Source of the DNA: CAZMNY01 sp964635375
Lineage (GTDB): Bacteria > Planctomycetota > Planctomycetia > Pirellulales > Pirellulaceae
Direction of reading: 5' to 3'
Length of the DNA stretch: 64,000 nucleotides
Assembly: GCA_964635375.1 (NCBI GenBank)
Contig: CAZWOU010000012.1
Coordinates: 6,445-70,444, forward strand
Of the stretch, positions 18,142-27,273 are shown piece after piece; within the stretch, counting starts at the first letter, position 1, and each line of letters begins with the position of its first letter. Under the pieces are notes generated by a model. It searched no databases. It was not told where the DNA came from and worked only from the letters and a program-made list of their open reading frames with translations. The position numbers and the translations under genes were made by a program.

Positions 18142-19134
18142 ATGAACGCAAAACGCATTCTCGTTACGGGCGGAGCCGGATTTATTGGCTCGCATCTCAC
18201 CGAACGTCTGCTCCAAAGCGGAGCTTCGGTGACCGTGCTGGACGACCAATCGACTGGTGACCGCGAGAACTTGCGAATCGCCGAAGCCGATTCCCGATTT
18301 CGCTTCGTCCAGGGGTCGGCTGGGGACGACGACCTGATTCGCCAGCTGATCCAAGAATCGGACCAGGTCTACCACCTGGCCGCTGCCGTCGGAGTGGCTC
18401 TGATCGCCAAACAGCCGATCGAGACCATCGAGCGCAATATCTACCCCACTCAGTTGATTCTTGGGGAAATGCAAAAAGAGGCCGAAAAAGGGCGGTCTGT
18501 GCGGTTGTTTGTCGCCAGCACCAGCGAGGTCTACGGGAAGAACCCCAAACCACAGTGGTGCGAGGACGATGACCTCGTGTTCGGATCCACCCGACGAGCA
18601 CGCTGGTCGTACGGCGCCTCCAAAGCGATCGACGAATTCCTGGCCCTCGCCTATTGGCGGCAGTTCCGACTGCCCGTCGTCATCGGCCGATTCTTCAACG
18701 TGGTCGGACCTCGGCAATCCGGAGCATACGGCATGGTGGTGCCCCGCTTTGTCCAAGCAGCGATCAGCGGGAAACCGCTCAAAGTGCACGACGACGGCAA
18801 GCAAGTCAGGTGCTTCGCCCACGTCGACGATGTCGTCCGTTGGGTCCTGCAACTGATGAACACCGACGACGCTCTGGGGCGTGTCACCAATATCGGCAGC
18901 GACGAACCAGTCAGCATCCTTGAACTGGCCCAGCGAGTCATCGCGGCGTCCGATTCATCGTCGCAAATCGAGTTCCAATCCTACACCGACGCCTACGATG
19001 AAGACTTCGAGGATATCCGCAGACGCATCCCCGACGTCAGCCGCCTTCGCTCCATCGTGGACCATCGTCCTTCTTATGACCTGGATGGCATCATCCGCGA
19101 GCTTGTGCGAGAGACTCAAAGCGGTGACGGATAA
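18142..19134 (+). CDS. NAD-dependent sugar epimerase/dehydratase (extended SDR)
   Basis: A 330-residue extended short-chain dehydrogenase/reductase acting on nucleotide-diphosphate sugars. The N-terminus has the Rossmann motif ILVTGGAGFIGSHL, the adenine-binding acidic residue lies in VTVLDDQSTGDRENL, the catalytic Ser/Thr lies in FVASTSEVYG and the Tyr-Lys pair in WSYGASKAIDEF. The substrate-side GRFFNVVGPRQ and RCFAHVDDVVRWV are as in UDP-glucose 4-epimerases and UDP-glucuronate decarboxylases. The exact substrate is uncertain. A GTG four codons upstream (18130) is possible, but the ATG at 18142 begins the conserved NAKRILVTGG strand. No sugar or glycosyltransferase operon surrounds it. Confidence 0.85.
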   Translation: MNAKRILVTGGAGFIGSHLTERLLQSGASVTVLDDQSTGDRENLRIAEADSRFRFVQGSAGDDDLIRQLIQESDQVYHLAAAVGVALIAKQPIETIERNIYPTQLILGEMQKEAEKGRSVRLFVASTSEVYGKNPKPQWCEDDDLVFGSTRRARWSYGASKAIDEFLALAYWRQFRLPVVIGRFFNVVGPRQSGAYGMVVPRFVQAAISGKPLKVHDDGKQVRCFAHVDDVVRWVLQLMNTDDALGRVTNIGSDEPVSILELAQRVIAASDSSSQIEFQSYTDAYDEDFEDIRRRIPDVSRLRSIVDHRPSYDLDGIIRELVRETQSGDG

Positions 19135-19192
19135 TCCAAAACGGACCCGCGCTATTTCGCTTCGACTCTCCGGCAATTAATGCTTCGGCTCT

Positions 19193-19220
19193 GGCAATCA
19201 TTCTGAGGCGATCATTCTGA
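19193..19220. repeat. 14-bp tandem repeat at a gene end
   Basis: GGCAATCATTCTGA (19193-19206) is followed directly by GGCGATCATTCTGA (19207-19220), a single mismatch. The second copy overlaps the last codons of the DUF1559-like gene on the minus strand. Confidence 0.8.
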
Positions 19221-20213
19221 CTTGATGGATGGTTCAGGCTCGGCCGTCCCCGGCCCAAACGGAGGGGGCAATGGGGAGGTCTCGCCAGGGGTGCGGAGGG
19301 CCGCGTTTTCTGTCGCCATCATCGCCACAAACACATCTTGGTCGATTGAGTCCGATAAGAAGCGACTCGCTCCGCTGACAAAAACGACGTTGGCGCCGCC
19401 CACATGAAAACTGCTGGCCCTCGCCGTCGCCAGCGAATTCTCGGTATCGGCGAATCCCTCGTTGAACGCCGAGACGCGTCCCGCCCCGCCGTCCCAACGC
19501 GCGTTGTCCCACAGAAAAACAAGCTCCCTCTCCTTGCCGTTGGACCAGGGACCTGCGGCCGTGTTTTCGCTCAGCAGCAACGTCATCTCGGTACCATCGC
19601 GCTGCTGAATGTAAGAGATTCCGATTTTCGGCGAACCGGCGCGGGTCGCGTCCAAGAAGACACCGTTGGCCGGCCAATCGGGCAAGGCGTCCGTGGCGAC
19701 CCGTCCGTCCATGTCCGCGTCGGGCAAGCCGCCGTTGGCCACGAAATGGCATGCGGCAGGTGGCATTTCCCCAATTCCTGGGGCCGCGGGGCACAGCAAC
19801 ATCCCAATCCGAGTCGCTGGATCGTCGCCCTTCATGTCGTCCTCGCCAGCAGCACCGTACAGCTCGAAGACGTGGGCCCATGGCGTTGTGTTGATGGTCG
19901 AACTCGGGCGCAGGTAGGGCAATGTGCTGAAGACCCAGCCTACGTTCCGGCTCATCTCATCGTCCGACAATTGCCGCTGCCGATACCCAGGGAAGCCTCC
20001 CATTTGCTGTTCGTATTCGCTCAACGCAAAGCTGACCAGGAGCATGTTTCGCTCGCAAGCCGCCCGCCGAGACTTGGCTCGCAACTGCAGTAAATAGGGC
20101 GAACCCAAGGTAAGCAGGGCCAGCAAGATGGCGATCAAGACGATCACCTCCCGCAGGGCGATCCCGTTTCGGTGCCGATTCAGCACTTTCGGGGGGAGAC
20201 GGCGGCCAAACAT
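19212..20213 (-). CDS. DUF1559-like pseudopilin-domain protein
   Basis: A secreted or envelope protein of about 333 residues. Near the N-terminus it has a degenerate type II pseudopilin leader, NGIALREVIVLIAILLALL, with the conserved Glu five residues after the processing Gly but Arg in place of the usual Val. The C-terminal block SFHVGGANVVFVSGASRFL matches the H-x-GG-xNxxFxDG closing motif of the DUF1559 family, which is greatly expanded in planctomycetes. The start could also be the upstream codon at 20333; the ATG at 20213 gives the shorter leader normal for pseudopilins. It diverges from another pseudopilin-like gene 100-220 bp away. The function of the family is unknown. Confidence 0.75.
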   Translation of the reverse strand: MFGRRLPPKVLNRHRNGIALREVIVLIAILLALLTLGSPYLLQLRAKSRRAACERNMLLVSFALSEYEQQMGGFPGYRQRQLSDDEMSRNVGWVFSTLPYLRPSSTINTTPWAHVFELYGAAGEDDMKGDDPATRIGMLLCPAAPGIGEMPPAACHFVANGGLPDADMDGRVATDALPDWPANGVFLDATRAGSPKIGISYIQQRDGTEMTLLLSENTAAGPWSNGKERELVFLWDNARWDGGAGRVSAFNEGFADTENSLATARASSFHVGGANVVFVSGASRFLSDSIDQDVFVAMMATENAALRTPGETSPLPPPFGPGTAEPEPSIKSE

Positions 20214-20435
20214 CTGGTAATTCTTGACAAACAAAGCTGCGCCCTGTCGAATGAACCGAGTAAGATAAACACCATAGCCCATTGGATCGGCGTTTTCGCT
20301 CCGATAGATGGAAAAACACGCTTTTGGGGTCACATCTGGCCTAGGTTTTCAGCGACCCGGGCCTGCAACCGCGATTTCAAGTCGATTTACCCCATTGCTA
20401 GCGGTTCCGGATGCTAGCGGAACGAGGAAGGTGTG

Positions 20436-22340
20436 ATGAACCCCAACTCAACCCAATCCCATCTCACTCCGCGCGCTGTCGCGGGGAAGAGACTCCGCCG
20501 CCGCGGGCTCACCTTGGTCGAGATGCTCGTCGCCACCACCGTGACGCTGCTGCTCATTCTCGGTATGGCCCAGGCGTTCGCCATGATCGGCACGGGGATG
20601 GAAAACCGCCGTTCGATCCTGCAGATGTCTAGCCAAGTGCGAGGCGTCATGGTTCAGTTGGAAGAGGATTTACAGGGGGTGACTGTGCCGGTCCGACCGT
20701 GGCCGAATCGCGGAGCCGGACCTGGTTACTTGGAGATCTTTGAGGGTATTGGAAACGATGCCGTTCCACTGCCCGGTTTCAGCGAGGTCAGCTCGCTGTT
20801 TGGCGACGTCGACGATCGACTGGCTTTCACGACGCGCCGAGTCGGCACGCCATTCTTAGGACAGGTCTTGCTACCAGGGCCCGACGGCGCCTGGGGGCGA
20901 GCGGGTGTCGATGATGACGGCAATGGAATCACCGACACCGACTTGAACGAAGCTGGCTGGCCTGGCTCAGACGACTTGGCAACGCTCGAATCCGATGTGG
21001 CCGAAGTGATTTACAATGTGGTTTACGAGGAATCCGATCCCCAGTTGGATGCGGTGGACCAAGGCGCGGGACCGGTGTTCTCCCGCCCCGAACCGGGCCA
21101 AGGCGAGCTGAGTCTTCATCGACGAGCCCTGCTGGTCCGCCCTGATTTGGCAATCAACACCAACCAATTAGTCGGTAGCTTTCTCATCCCGTCCGGTTCG
21201 TCCAATGATCTTCGCGACGCCTCACTGCACATCCGCCGATTCTTAGCGATGTCGGACATGTCCGTCCGCCTGCGAATCATTGGCAGCGGCCCTTACCAGA
21301 TTCAGGTTTATGCCAACTCGCTGGCCGACTTGGCTCAACGCGAGAACCGCTACGCACACAACCCAATTATCCGGCGAAGCCGCGTGGGAAGCTATTCAAC
21401 CGCAACTTACTCACTTGCGCCGCCGGCCCTTCGCGCTTTCCCCCACCAAATGGAAGTCGATCCGCTCTACGGCGACCCAACGCGTGTCAGCATTACGTCG
21501 GTCGACCAGCGTTCGATGTTTCCCAAGCGAGACAGCACCGATCCGATCGAGTTGCTGCATTTTCAGCATTACGGAGACGAAGCGGGCGAGACGATCGCCT
21601 TGTCCCAAGTGCTCGGGTTCGACATTCGCGTCTTCGACGCCTTGGCTCAAGTTCGCACAAGCCCCGGCCCCGACGGTCGTTGGGGCACCAGCGGGCTGGA
21701 TGACAACAATGACGGCTCCGTGGACAACATTTATGAGGCTGGAGCGCCGGCCTCTGATGACTCTGAGGCGTTGACGGTGCAGGACCCGGCGATCCAGAAA
21801 TGGCTGAGCAACAATTCATCGGCAACGTGGGCGCAATTGAATGCGGCCTTTCCCATCGTTGGCACAGGGGCCTATGTCGATCTCGGCCACGCGAGACACA
21901 TTCCATTGACTTCGCAAGTCCGAGCCGTCTTGGCCGTGGGCGTGTTTCCACCTCCCCCGGCCAGCCCAATCTTGCCGACGCAGTTTTCCAAATTCCCGGC
22001 CGCGATGCCGCCAACCTATGACACTTGGTCTTACTTCTACGAACAGGATGGAGTCGATCAAAACAATGGGCCCATCGTCGATCTTTCCAACAACGGTCTC
22101 GACGACAACGACAATGGCGTGATCGACGATGCGGGCGAAGCCAGTTTCCCTCTGATTGATGAAGGTCAAAACGGCATCGACGACGACGGACGAAACGGGG
22201 TCGATGATCCTGGCGAACGAGAAACGGCGCCGCCCTATGCGTGGCCTCTTCGCGGACTGCAAGTTCGAGTTCGCGTGTACGATGGCAAGACAAGGCAGGT
22301 CAGGCAGGGCACCGTGGCTGTCGACTTCATTCCAGAATAG
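20436..22340 (+). CDS. PulJ/PilW-like pseudopilin protein with Asp-rich calcium-type motifs
   Basis: A 634-residue protein with a clear prepilin N-terminus, RRRGLTLVEMLVATTVTLLL, which should be processed and inserted by a type II secretion or type IV pilus system, and an early MENRRSILQMSSQVRG helix as in minor pseudopilins. It is three times longer than usual minor pseudopilins. Several DxDxDG-like loops occur, such as VDDDGNGITDTDLNE, LDDNNDGSVDNIYE and NGLDDNDNGVIDDAGE, resembling dockerin or thrombospondin-3 calcium sites. The ATG at 20436 has GAGGAAG five bases upstream; a GTG one codon earlier is less likely. It is divergent from the DUF1559-like gene, which suggests a shared function at the cell surface. 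Confidence 0.8.
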   Translation: MNPNSTQSHLTPRAVAGKRLRRRGLTLVEMLVATTVTLLLILGMAQAFAMIGTGMENRRSILQMSSQVRGVMVQLEEDLQGVTVPVRPWPNRGAGPGYLEIFEGIGNDAVPLPGFSEVSSLFGDVDDRLAFTTRRVGTPFLGQVLLPGPDGAWGRAGVDDDGNGITDTDLNEAGWPGSDDLATLESDVAEVIYNVVYEESDPQLDAVDQGAGPVFSRPEPGQGELSLHRRALLVRPDLAINTNQLVGSFLIPSGSSNDLRDASLHIRRFLAMSDMSVRLRIIGSGPYQIQVYANSLADLAQRENRYAHNPIIRRSRVGSYSTATYSLAPPALRAFPHQMEVDPLYGDPTRVSITSVDQRSMFPKRDSTDPIELLHFQHYGDEAGETIALSQVLGFDIRVFDALAQVRTSPGPDGRWGTSGLDDNNDGSVDNIYEAGAPASDDSEALTVQDPAIQKWLSNNSSATWAQLNAAFPIVGTGAYVDLGHARHIPLTSQVRAVLAVGVFPPPPASPILPTQFSKFPAAMPPTYDTWSYFYEQDGVDQNNGPIVDLSNNGLDDNDNGVIDDAGEASFPLIDEGQNGIDDDGRNGVDDPGERETAPPYAWPLRGLQVRVRVYDGKTRQVRQGTVAVDFIPE

Positions 22341-22366
22341 GCCGTCACCGAAGCGTTCAACCGAAT

Positions 22367-22924
22367 TTGACAGCCCACATTATCCATCTCCGCGGCCCTT
22401 GGAACATCTCCGCCCTGGCGCGGACGCGCTGGAGCGCCGAGGGCGTCAGTGTTGAACTGGACAGCGTTGAACTGGACAGCGTTGAACTGGACGGCGTTGA
22501 ACTGGACAGCGTTGAACTGGACGGCGTGGACAGGGTCGATCTGCCCGTCGGGGGCCAACTGAATCCCGTTGGCTCCTGGGCGCCCTTACTGGGCGAATTC
22601 CGCGGACGCGTTCTGTATGAGCGCCCTTTTCGCTGCCCGACGGGACTGGCGGGAAAATCGGTTTGGCTCGTGGTCGAAGGTGTTGACGCAATGGCCGACG
22701 CGTCGCTGAACAACACAGCTTTAGGGAGCATCAACGCGGAGCAAACGCTGCGCGTCGAGATCAGCCAGCGACTTCAGCCACAAAACCGACTGGCCCTGAT
22801 TATCGACCTGCCCTCGGTCGACGACGACAGCGCCCCCCTGCCCCGAGTCGATCGAGCCAGTGCCGGTCGAACCGGCGCCGCATCGGGCGGGCTTATCGGC
22901 GGCGTTCGTCTCGAAATTGAATAG
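22367..22924 (+). CDS. Hypothetical protein with (VELDS/G)5 repeat and jelly-roll-like region
   Basis: A protein of about 185 residues with probable TTG start (22367), 26 bp after the pseudopilin gene and in the same direction. Residues about 29-53 are five copies of VELDS or VELDG, coded by an in-frame 15-bp tandem repeat. The following part (FRGRVLYERPFRCP, VWLVVEGVDAMADASLNN, LRVEISQRLQPQNRLALII) is like the sugar-binding jelly-roll domain at the N-terminus of glycoside hydrolase family 2 enzymes, but no catalytic domain follows. I cannot assign a function. The start codon is uncertain because the frame is open further upstream, inside the previous gene. Confidence 0.55.
   Translation: MTAHIIHLRGPWNISALARTRWSAEGVSVELDSVELDSVELDGVELDSVELDGVDRVDLPVGGQLNPVGSWAPLLGEFRGRVLYERPFRCPTGLAGKSVWLVVEGVDAMADASLNNTALGSINAEQTLRVEISQRLQPQNRLALIIDLPSVDDDSAPLPRVDRASAGRTGAASGGLIGGVRLEIE
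22451..22525. repeat. Five tandem copies of a 15-bp unit inside a gene
   Basis: GTTGAACTGGACAGC is repeated five times without spacers at 22451-22525; copies three and five differ only by A to G at the thirteenth base. A sixth, diverged copy starts at 22526. The unit length keeps the reading frame, so copy number can change without breaking the protein. Confidence 0.95.
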
Positions 22925-23043
22925 AACGTTCGCGCGCCGCCGCGGCCCTGTGTGCCGAAGTTGCTCGAACAATGTTAGACTGTTCGGCTAATCGTCTCAG
23001 CCCTGGCGATCTCAGCTACGACAAGTCACTTGGAGCCCGCGCC

Positions 23044-24318
23044 ATGAACGCCTTTCGCACGCCTTTCATCGTCGTTGTACTCTTGTCGCTCGTTGGCTGC
23101 GCCGGTGAACCGCTGAAAGATGACTCGTCAAATGTGGCTCCGCCGCCCGCCAGCGCAGCCAGCGAGGCGAAGAAGCCTGCGACCAATTCCTCTGAGACAG
23201 ACCCTCCCGTAACCAGCGCGCCGAAGTTGCTCAGCGATGAACATCTTGCCCAAGGCTGGATTAGCCTGTTCGACGGTGAGACGCTCTACGGATGGAAGGA
23301 GAACAACACGGCGGACTGGCGAGTGGAGGATGGCGCCATCGTCGTCTCAAGTGGTGACGTCGGTCTGTTGACCACAACCACTCGCTTCGCAAACTACGAG
23401 TTGTACGTGGAGTTCAAGAGCGACACGGGCACGAACAGTGGCATCTTTCTGCGTACGCCAACCAAGCCGAAGTCGCCCGACTCGGACTGCTATGAACTGA
23501 ACATTGCTGACGCTGACAATCCGTTTCCAACCGGAAGTTTGGTGGGGCGTGAAAAAGTCGAAGGCGATCATCACAAACCAGACTGGCAGCGTTTTCAGGT
23601 GACGGTCGACGGCAACCAGGTCATCGTTCGGCTCGATGACGCCGAGGTGCTGAATTACCGCGACCCAAAACCGCTTGGAGCGGGGTTTATCGGACTTCAA
23701 CTGAATCAAGGGCAAGTTGCCTTCCGAAATATTCGACTGCGGCCGCTTGGCGGAGTCTCGATGTTCGACGGCGAGACGCTGGCTGGCTGGAAAGCGCCGA
23801 AATCGGAAAGCGTGTTTAGCGTCACGGAAGCCGGCGAACTGAACGTCAAGAGTGGCCGGGGCCAGTTAGAGACAGAGAAGTTGTATGGCGATTTCGTCTT
23901 GCAGCTTGAGTGTATCAGCCACGCGAACGGTCTCAATTCGGGCATCTTTTTTCGCTGCGTGCCGGGTTCGCAAATGGATGGTTATGAGAGCCAGATTCAC
24001 AACGGATTTGTGGACAATGATCGCCGCAAGTCCGTCGACCATGGCACAGGGGGCATTTTCAGACGGCAGAAAGCCCGGCTGGTTGTCGCCGACGATCTGA
24101 CCTGGTTTCAGAAGACCATCGTCGCCGACCGCGACCACATGGCGGTTTGGGTCAACGGATACCAGGTCACTGATTGGACGGACACGCGGCCGCCCGACGA
24201 CAACCCGCGGCGAGGGCTTCGCACGCAGCCCGGCTCGATCATGATTCAAGGCCATGACCCGACGACCAACCTGTCGTTTCGCAATTTGAAAATCGCCGCG
24301 ACCAATGAATCGCCGTAA
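23044..24318 (+). CDS. Lipoprotein with two DUF1080 (3-keto-disaccharide hydrolase) domains
   Basis: A 424-residue lipoprotein. The signal segment FIVVVLLSLVGC ends in a lipobox, and a Ser/Thr/Pro-rich linker follows. Two DUF1080 domains come in tandem: the first opens at about residue 58 with ISLFDGETLYGWKENN, the second at about residue 240 with SMFDGETLAGWKAPKS. Each has the lectin-like beta-sandwich landmarks NSGIFLRT or NSGIFFRC. DUF1080 is a concanavalin-like fold now named 3-keto-disaccharide hydrolase, and is very frequent in planctomycetes that degrade polysaccharides. The ATG at 23044 is chosen since the signal peptide starts there; an ATG at 22972 would add 24 unlikely residues. 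Substrate unknown. Confidence 0.88.
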   Translation: MNAFRTPFIVVVLLSLVGCAGEPLKDDSSNVAPPPASAASEAKKPATNSSETDPPVTSAPKLLSDEHLAQGWISLFDGETLYGWKENNTADWRVEDGAIVVSSGDVGLLTTTTRFANYELYVEFKSDTGTNSGIFLRTPTKPKSPDSDCYELNIADADNPFPTGSLVGREKVEGDHHKPDWQRFQVTVDGNQVIVRLDDAEVLNYRDPKPLGAGFIGLQLNQGQVAFRNIRLRPLGGVSMFDGETLAGWKAPKSESVFSVTEAGELNVKSGRGQLETEKLYGDFVLQLECISHANGLNSGIFFRCVPGSQMDGYESQIHNGFVDNDRRKSVDHGTGGIFRRQKARLVVADDLTWFQKTIVADRDHMAVWVNGYQVTDWTDTRPPDDNPRRGLRTQPGSIMIQGHDPTTNLSFRNLKIAATNESP

Positions 24319-24369
24319 TCGTGCGCGACGAGCCCCCGCTTCGAAGTGTTTGTCCCAAGAGCTATCCGC

Positions 24370-25344
24370 TCAAGAGGCGTCGTTGAAGCTTTTTGTCGCC
24401 CGCAGAGACGTCTCACTGACACAACCGCGGAGTTCCGTGGGCAAGGGGAAATGGACTTCTTCTTGGCGAATCGTGATCAGCTCAAGCGCTGCGTTGTACT
24501 TCTGCTGCAAATAAGAGACACACTCTTGAACCACCGACTCCGGCGCGCTCGCGCCCGCGGTGATCAACACCGATTCGACATTCGCGAACCAGGAGTCGTC
24601 GATATCCGAAGCGCCATCGACCAAGTAGGCGGGCGGACCGTGGTCGCTGGCCAGTTCCTTGAGCCGCTGGCTGTTGGAGCTGTTCTGGCTGCCGAGGACG
24701 AGCACGACTTCAGCTTTCGGCGCCAACTTGCGAACAGCCTCCTGCCGGTTTTGCGTCGCGTAGCAAATGTCGTCCTTGGCTGGTCCCTTGATGTCGGGAA
24801 AGCGTTGCTTGAGGTGCTCAATGATTCGGCTCGCATCGTCAACCGACAATGTCGTCTGAGTCAGATAGGCGATCTTGGAGGCGTCGGACACACACAATCG
24901 ATCGACATCTTGCAGCGATTCAACCAGCACGATCGCTTCCGGCGCCTCGCCCATCGTTCCGATTACTTCGTCATGGCCTTGGTGACCGATCAACACGATC
25001 GTGTACGCTTCTCGCGCGAATCGAATCGCCTCCAAGTGCACTTTGGTCACCAGCGGGCAAGTCGCATCGATCGTCCGAAGTTCTCGTTGCTTGGCCGCCT
25101 CGCGAATAGCGGGCGAGATTCCGTGGGCGGAAAACAGGAGCGTCGCGCCGCGCGGAACTTGGGCCAAGTCGTTGACAAAGCGGACGCCGCGACTCCGAAA
25201 CGTCTCCACAACGTATTTGTTGTGGACGATTTCGTGATACACGTAGATTGGCGTCCCAAAAGCCTCAATCGCCAACTCAAGGCTCTCGATGGCCATGTTG
25301 ACGCCAGCGCAGAACCCACGAGGAGCCGCAAGCATGATTCTCAT
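24370..25344 (-). CDS. ispH: 4-hydroxy-3-methylbut-2-enyl diphosphate reductase
   Basis: The last enzyme of the MEP isoprenoid pathway, reducing HMBPP to IPP and DMAPP with a [4Fe-4S] cluster. The 324-residue protein has all three cluster cysteines at canonical positions: Cys12 (PRGFCAGV), Cys96 (TIDATCPLV) and Cys194 (DDICYATQNRQ). FSAHGISP and LITAGASAPESVVQ are also family hallmarks. The start is supported by AAGGAGATC upstream of the ATG. It is divergent from hpnC by 121 bp, so precursor supply and squalene synthesis are probably co-regulated from that gap. The long plus-strand ORF over the same DNA is a shadow. Confidence 0.97.
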   Translation of the reverse strand: MRIMLAAPRGFCAGVNMAIESLELAIEAFGTPIYVYHEIVHNKYVVETFRSRGVRFVNDLAQVPRGATLLFSAHGISPAIREAAKQRELRTIDATCPLVTKVHLEAIRFAREAYTIVLIGHQGHDEVIGTMGEAPEAIVLVESLQDVDRLCVSDASKIAYLTQTTLSVDDASRIIEHLKQRFPDIKGPAKDDICYATQNRQEAVRKLAPKAEVVLVLGSQNSSNSQRLKELASDHGPPAYLVDGASDIDDSWFANVESVLITAGASAPESVVQECVSYLQQKYNAALELITIRQEEVHFPLPTELRGCVSETSLRATKSFNDAS

Positions 25345-25465
25345 TTTCTATCGATCTCCTTAGACTCATCTTATGAAAACGGCCCGCACTCGGCGAGACG
25401 ACGACCGCGGACATCCAGTCGGCGATCCCGCACCCCAGTTCACAGGAAACGCGGCGGTTTGACGA

Positions 25466-26398
25466 ATGTCGTTTGAATTTGACGCACAACTCGCCGCCCT
25501 CGGACCAGGAGCCGAGTGGCCTCCGTTTACGCTCAAGACCGCCCAACGGTTCTGTCGCCAACTGGCCACGGCCCACTATGAGAATTTCCTCACCTGCTCG
25601 CTCCTGTTGCCCAGGACCACTCGCCAGGATTTCTACTCACTGTACGCCTATTGCCGCTGGGCCGACGACATCGCCGACGAAGTCGAATCGAGCAGTCAGA
25701 GCCTGCAGCTGCTTGACTGGTGGGAGGAGCTGTTGGCCGACTGCCGGAACAGTCCTCGTCACCCAGTATTTATCGCATTAGGCGAGCTCATTTCGCGACA
25801 CGACATGCCGACGAAGCCATTTTCCGATTTGCTGATTGCCTTCCGCCAGGATCAGACGAAGACACGATACCAAAACATCGAGGAATTGCTTCAGTACTGC
25901 CGCTACTCCGCCAACCCCGTCGGACAGATGGTCTTGCACTTGGGCAATTGCTGGACGACTCGCAACGCAGCCGATGCCGATCTGATTTGCACCGCTTTGC
26001 AATTGGTCAATTTCTGGCAAGATGTATCGCGAGATTTCGCCGCCGGCCGTGTCTACTTACCCCACGAATCCATGGCGACTTTTGACGTTTCCATCGATAG
26101 CTTCCCGATGACGAACGCATCTTCCCAATTCCGACAATTGCTTGAATCCGAAGTCGACAGAGCCGCCGCAATGTTTGACGCTGGCGAGTCGCTCGCCCTG
26201 CGCGTGCCGCCGTGGCTGAGAACAAACGTCGATTTGTTCGTTGCGGGAGGACGAGCTGTCATCGCTGCGATTCGGGCGCAAAAATATGACGTTTGGACGA
26301 GACGCCCCGTTGTCGGTCGCTGGCGGAAGCTGAACATGCTCGCTCGCGCCACCGCTCGACAATGTCAACATCGTTTGTTCGGAGGCGCCGGCGCATGA
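25466..26398 (+). CDS. hpnC: Squalene biosynthesis protein HpnC (hydroxysqualene synthase)
   Basis: A 310-residue trans-isoprenyl diphosphate synthase of the squalene/phytoene synthase fold. In the HpnCDE route HpnC converts presqualene diphosphate to hydroxysqualene. The two Asp-rich metal sites are visible as YCRWADDIADE and LVNFWQDVSRDFAAGR, and RVYLPHESM follows the second. It starts the rightward hpnCDE operon and its stop overlaps the hpnD start by four bases (ATGA). Assignment as HpnC instead of HpnD rests on gene order and on the WPPFTLKTAQRFCRQLA-type N-terminus. Confidence 0.93.
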   Translation: MSFEFDAQLAALGPGAEWPPFTLKTAQRFCRQLATAHYENFLTCSLLLPRTTRQDFYSLYAYCRWADDIADEVESSSQSLQLLDWWEELLADCRNSPRHPVFIALGELISRHDMPTKPFSDLLIAFRQDQTKTRYQNIEELLQYCRYSANPVGQMVLHLGNCWTTRNAADADLICTALQLVNFWQDVSRDFAAGRVYLPHESMATFDVSIDSFPMTNASSQFRQLLESEVDRAAAMFDAGESLALRVPPWLRTNVDLFVAGGRAVIAAIRAQKYDVWTRRPVVGRWRKLNMLARATARQCQHRLFGGAGA

Positions 26399-27249
26399 CA
26401 AGCCTCACCGACAGCTACCGCCAGTGTGAACGCTTGTCGAGACGGTCCGCATCGAGTTTCTATTGGAGCTTCTGGTTGCTGCCCAAGCTCAAGCGGCAGT
26501 CGATGTGCGCTCTCTACGCGTTCTCTCGGCGGTCCGACGACCTGGTGGATGATGAATCGTTCGACATCAACACTCGCCGCCAAGCTATCCTCAACTGGCG
26601 ATCCGACTTTGAAACGGCATTGTCCGGTGGAGGATTCCAGCACCCACTGCTCCCGGCAATATGCGACACCATCGAACAGTTCAACATACCGCCAGCCCTT
26701 CTCCGAGACGTAATCGACGGCGTGGAAATGGACCTCGAAAGCCCTCGGTTTGACGACTTCACTGAACTCCAAACTTACTGTCGCCGAGTCGCCTCGGCTG
26801 TGGGCGTCGCCTGCCTGCACATCTGGGGATTCGACAAAGAGAATGACCTGGTCAACTCGGGCGCCGACGCCTGCGGGATTGCTTTTCAACTGACGAACAT
26901 TCTCCGAGACCTTAAGGAAGACGCGGACCGAGGACGCTGCTATCTGCCTCACTCGGAAATTGTCAAGTTTGGCTGCGATGAAAAGACGATCCGCAACGCG
27001 GATTTGACTGATGGGTTTCGCCGGTTAATGCAATTCCAAATGGAACGCGCCAAATCGTTGTTTCGTCAAGCCGAGACGATCCGCCCATTCATCCATGAGG
27101 ACGGCAAACGCATGTTCGGCATGATGCTGGACACCTATCGCGCGATACTTAACAAGATCGAAGTAAACAATGGCGACGTGTTCTCTCGACGTATCCGACT
27201 CGGCGCCTTCGAGAGAATCGCCATTGCCGGGCGATCCTTTTTGTCCTGA
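26395..27249 (+). CDS. hpnD: Presqualene diphosphate synthase HpnD
   Basis: A 284-residue paralogue of HpnC that condenses two farnesyl diphosphates to presqualene diphosphate. It shows YAFSRRSDDLVDDE and QLTNILRDLKEDADRGRCYL, the two aspartate-rich sites, and SSFYWSFWLLPKLKRQSM near the N-terminus as in phytoene synthases. The ATG at 26395 overlaps the hpnC stop, which fixes the start even though the frame is open upstream. It is 24 bp before hpnE. Confidence 0.94.
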   Translation: MTSLTDSYRQCERLSRRSASSFYWSFWLLPKLKRQSMCALYAFSRRSDDLVDDESFDINTRRQAILNWRSDFETALSGGGFQHPLLPAICDTIEQFNIPPALLRDVIDGVEMDLESPRFDDFTELQTYCRRVASAVGVACLHIWGFDKENDLVNSGADACGIAFQLTNILRDLKEDADRGRCYLPHSEIVKFGCDEKTIRNADLTDGFRRLMQFQMERAKSLFRQAETIRPFIHEDGKRMFGMMLDTYRAILNKIEVNNGDVFSRRIRLGAFERIAIAGRSFLS

Positions 27250-27273
27250 CGGTCTCATACGACCATTCGCCAG

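Noticed and set aside
24346..25476. A 376-codon plus-strand ORF
   Set aside because: It is the antisense shadow of ispH, whose cluster cysteines and strong ribosome binding site show the true coding strand.
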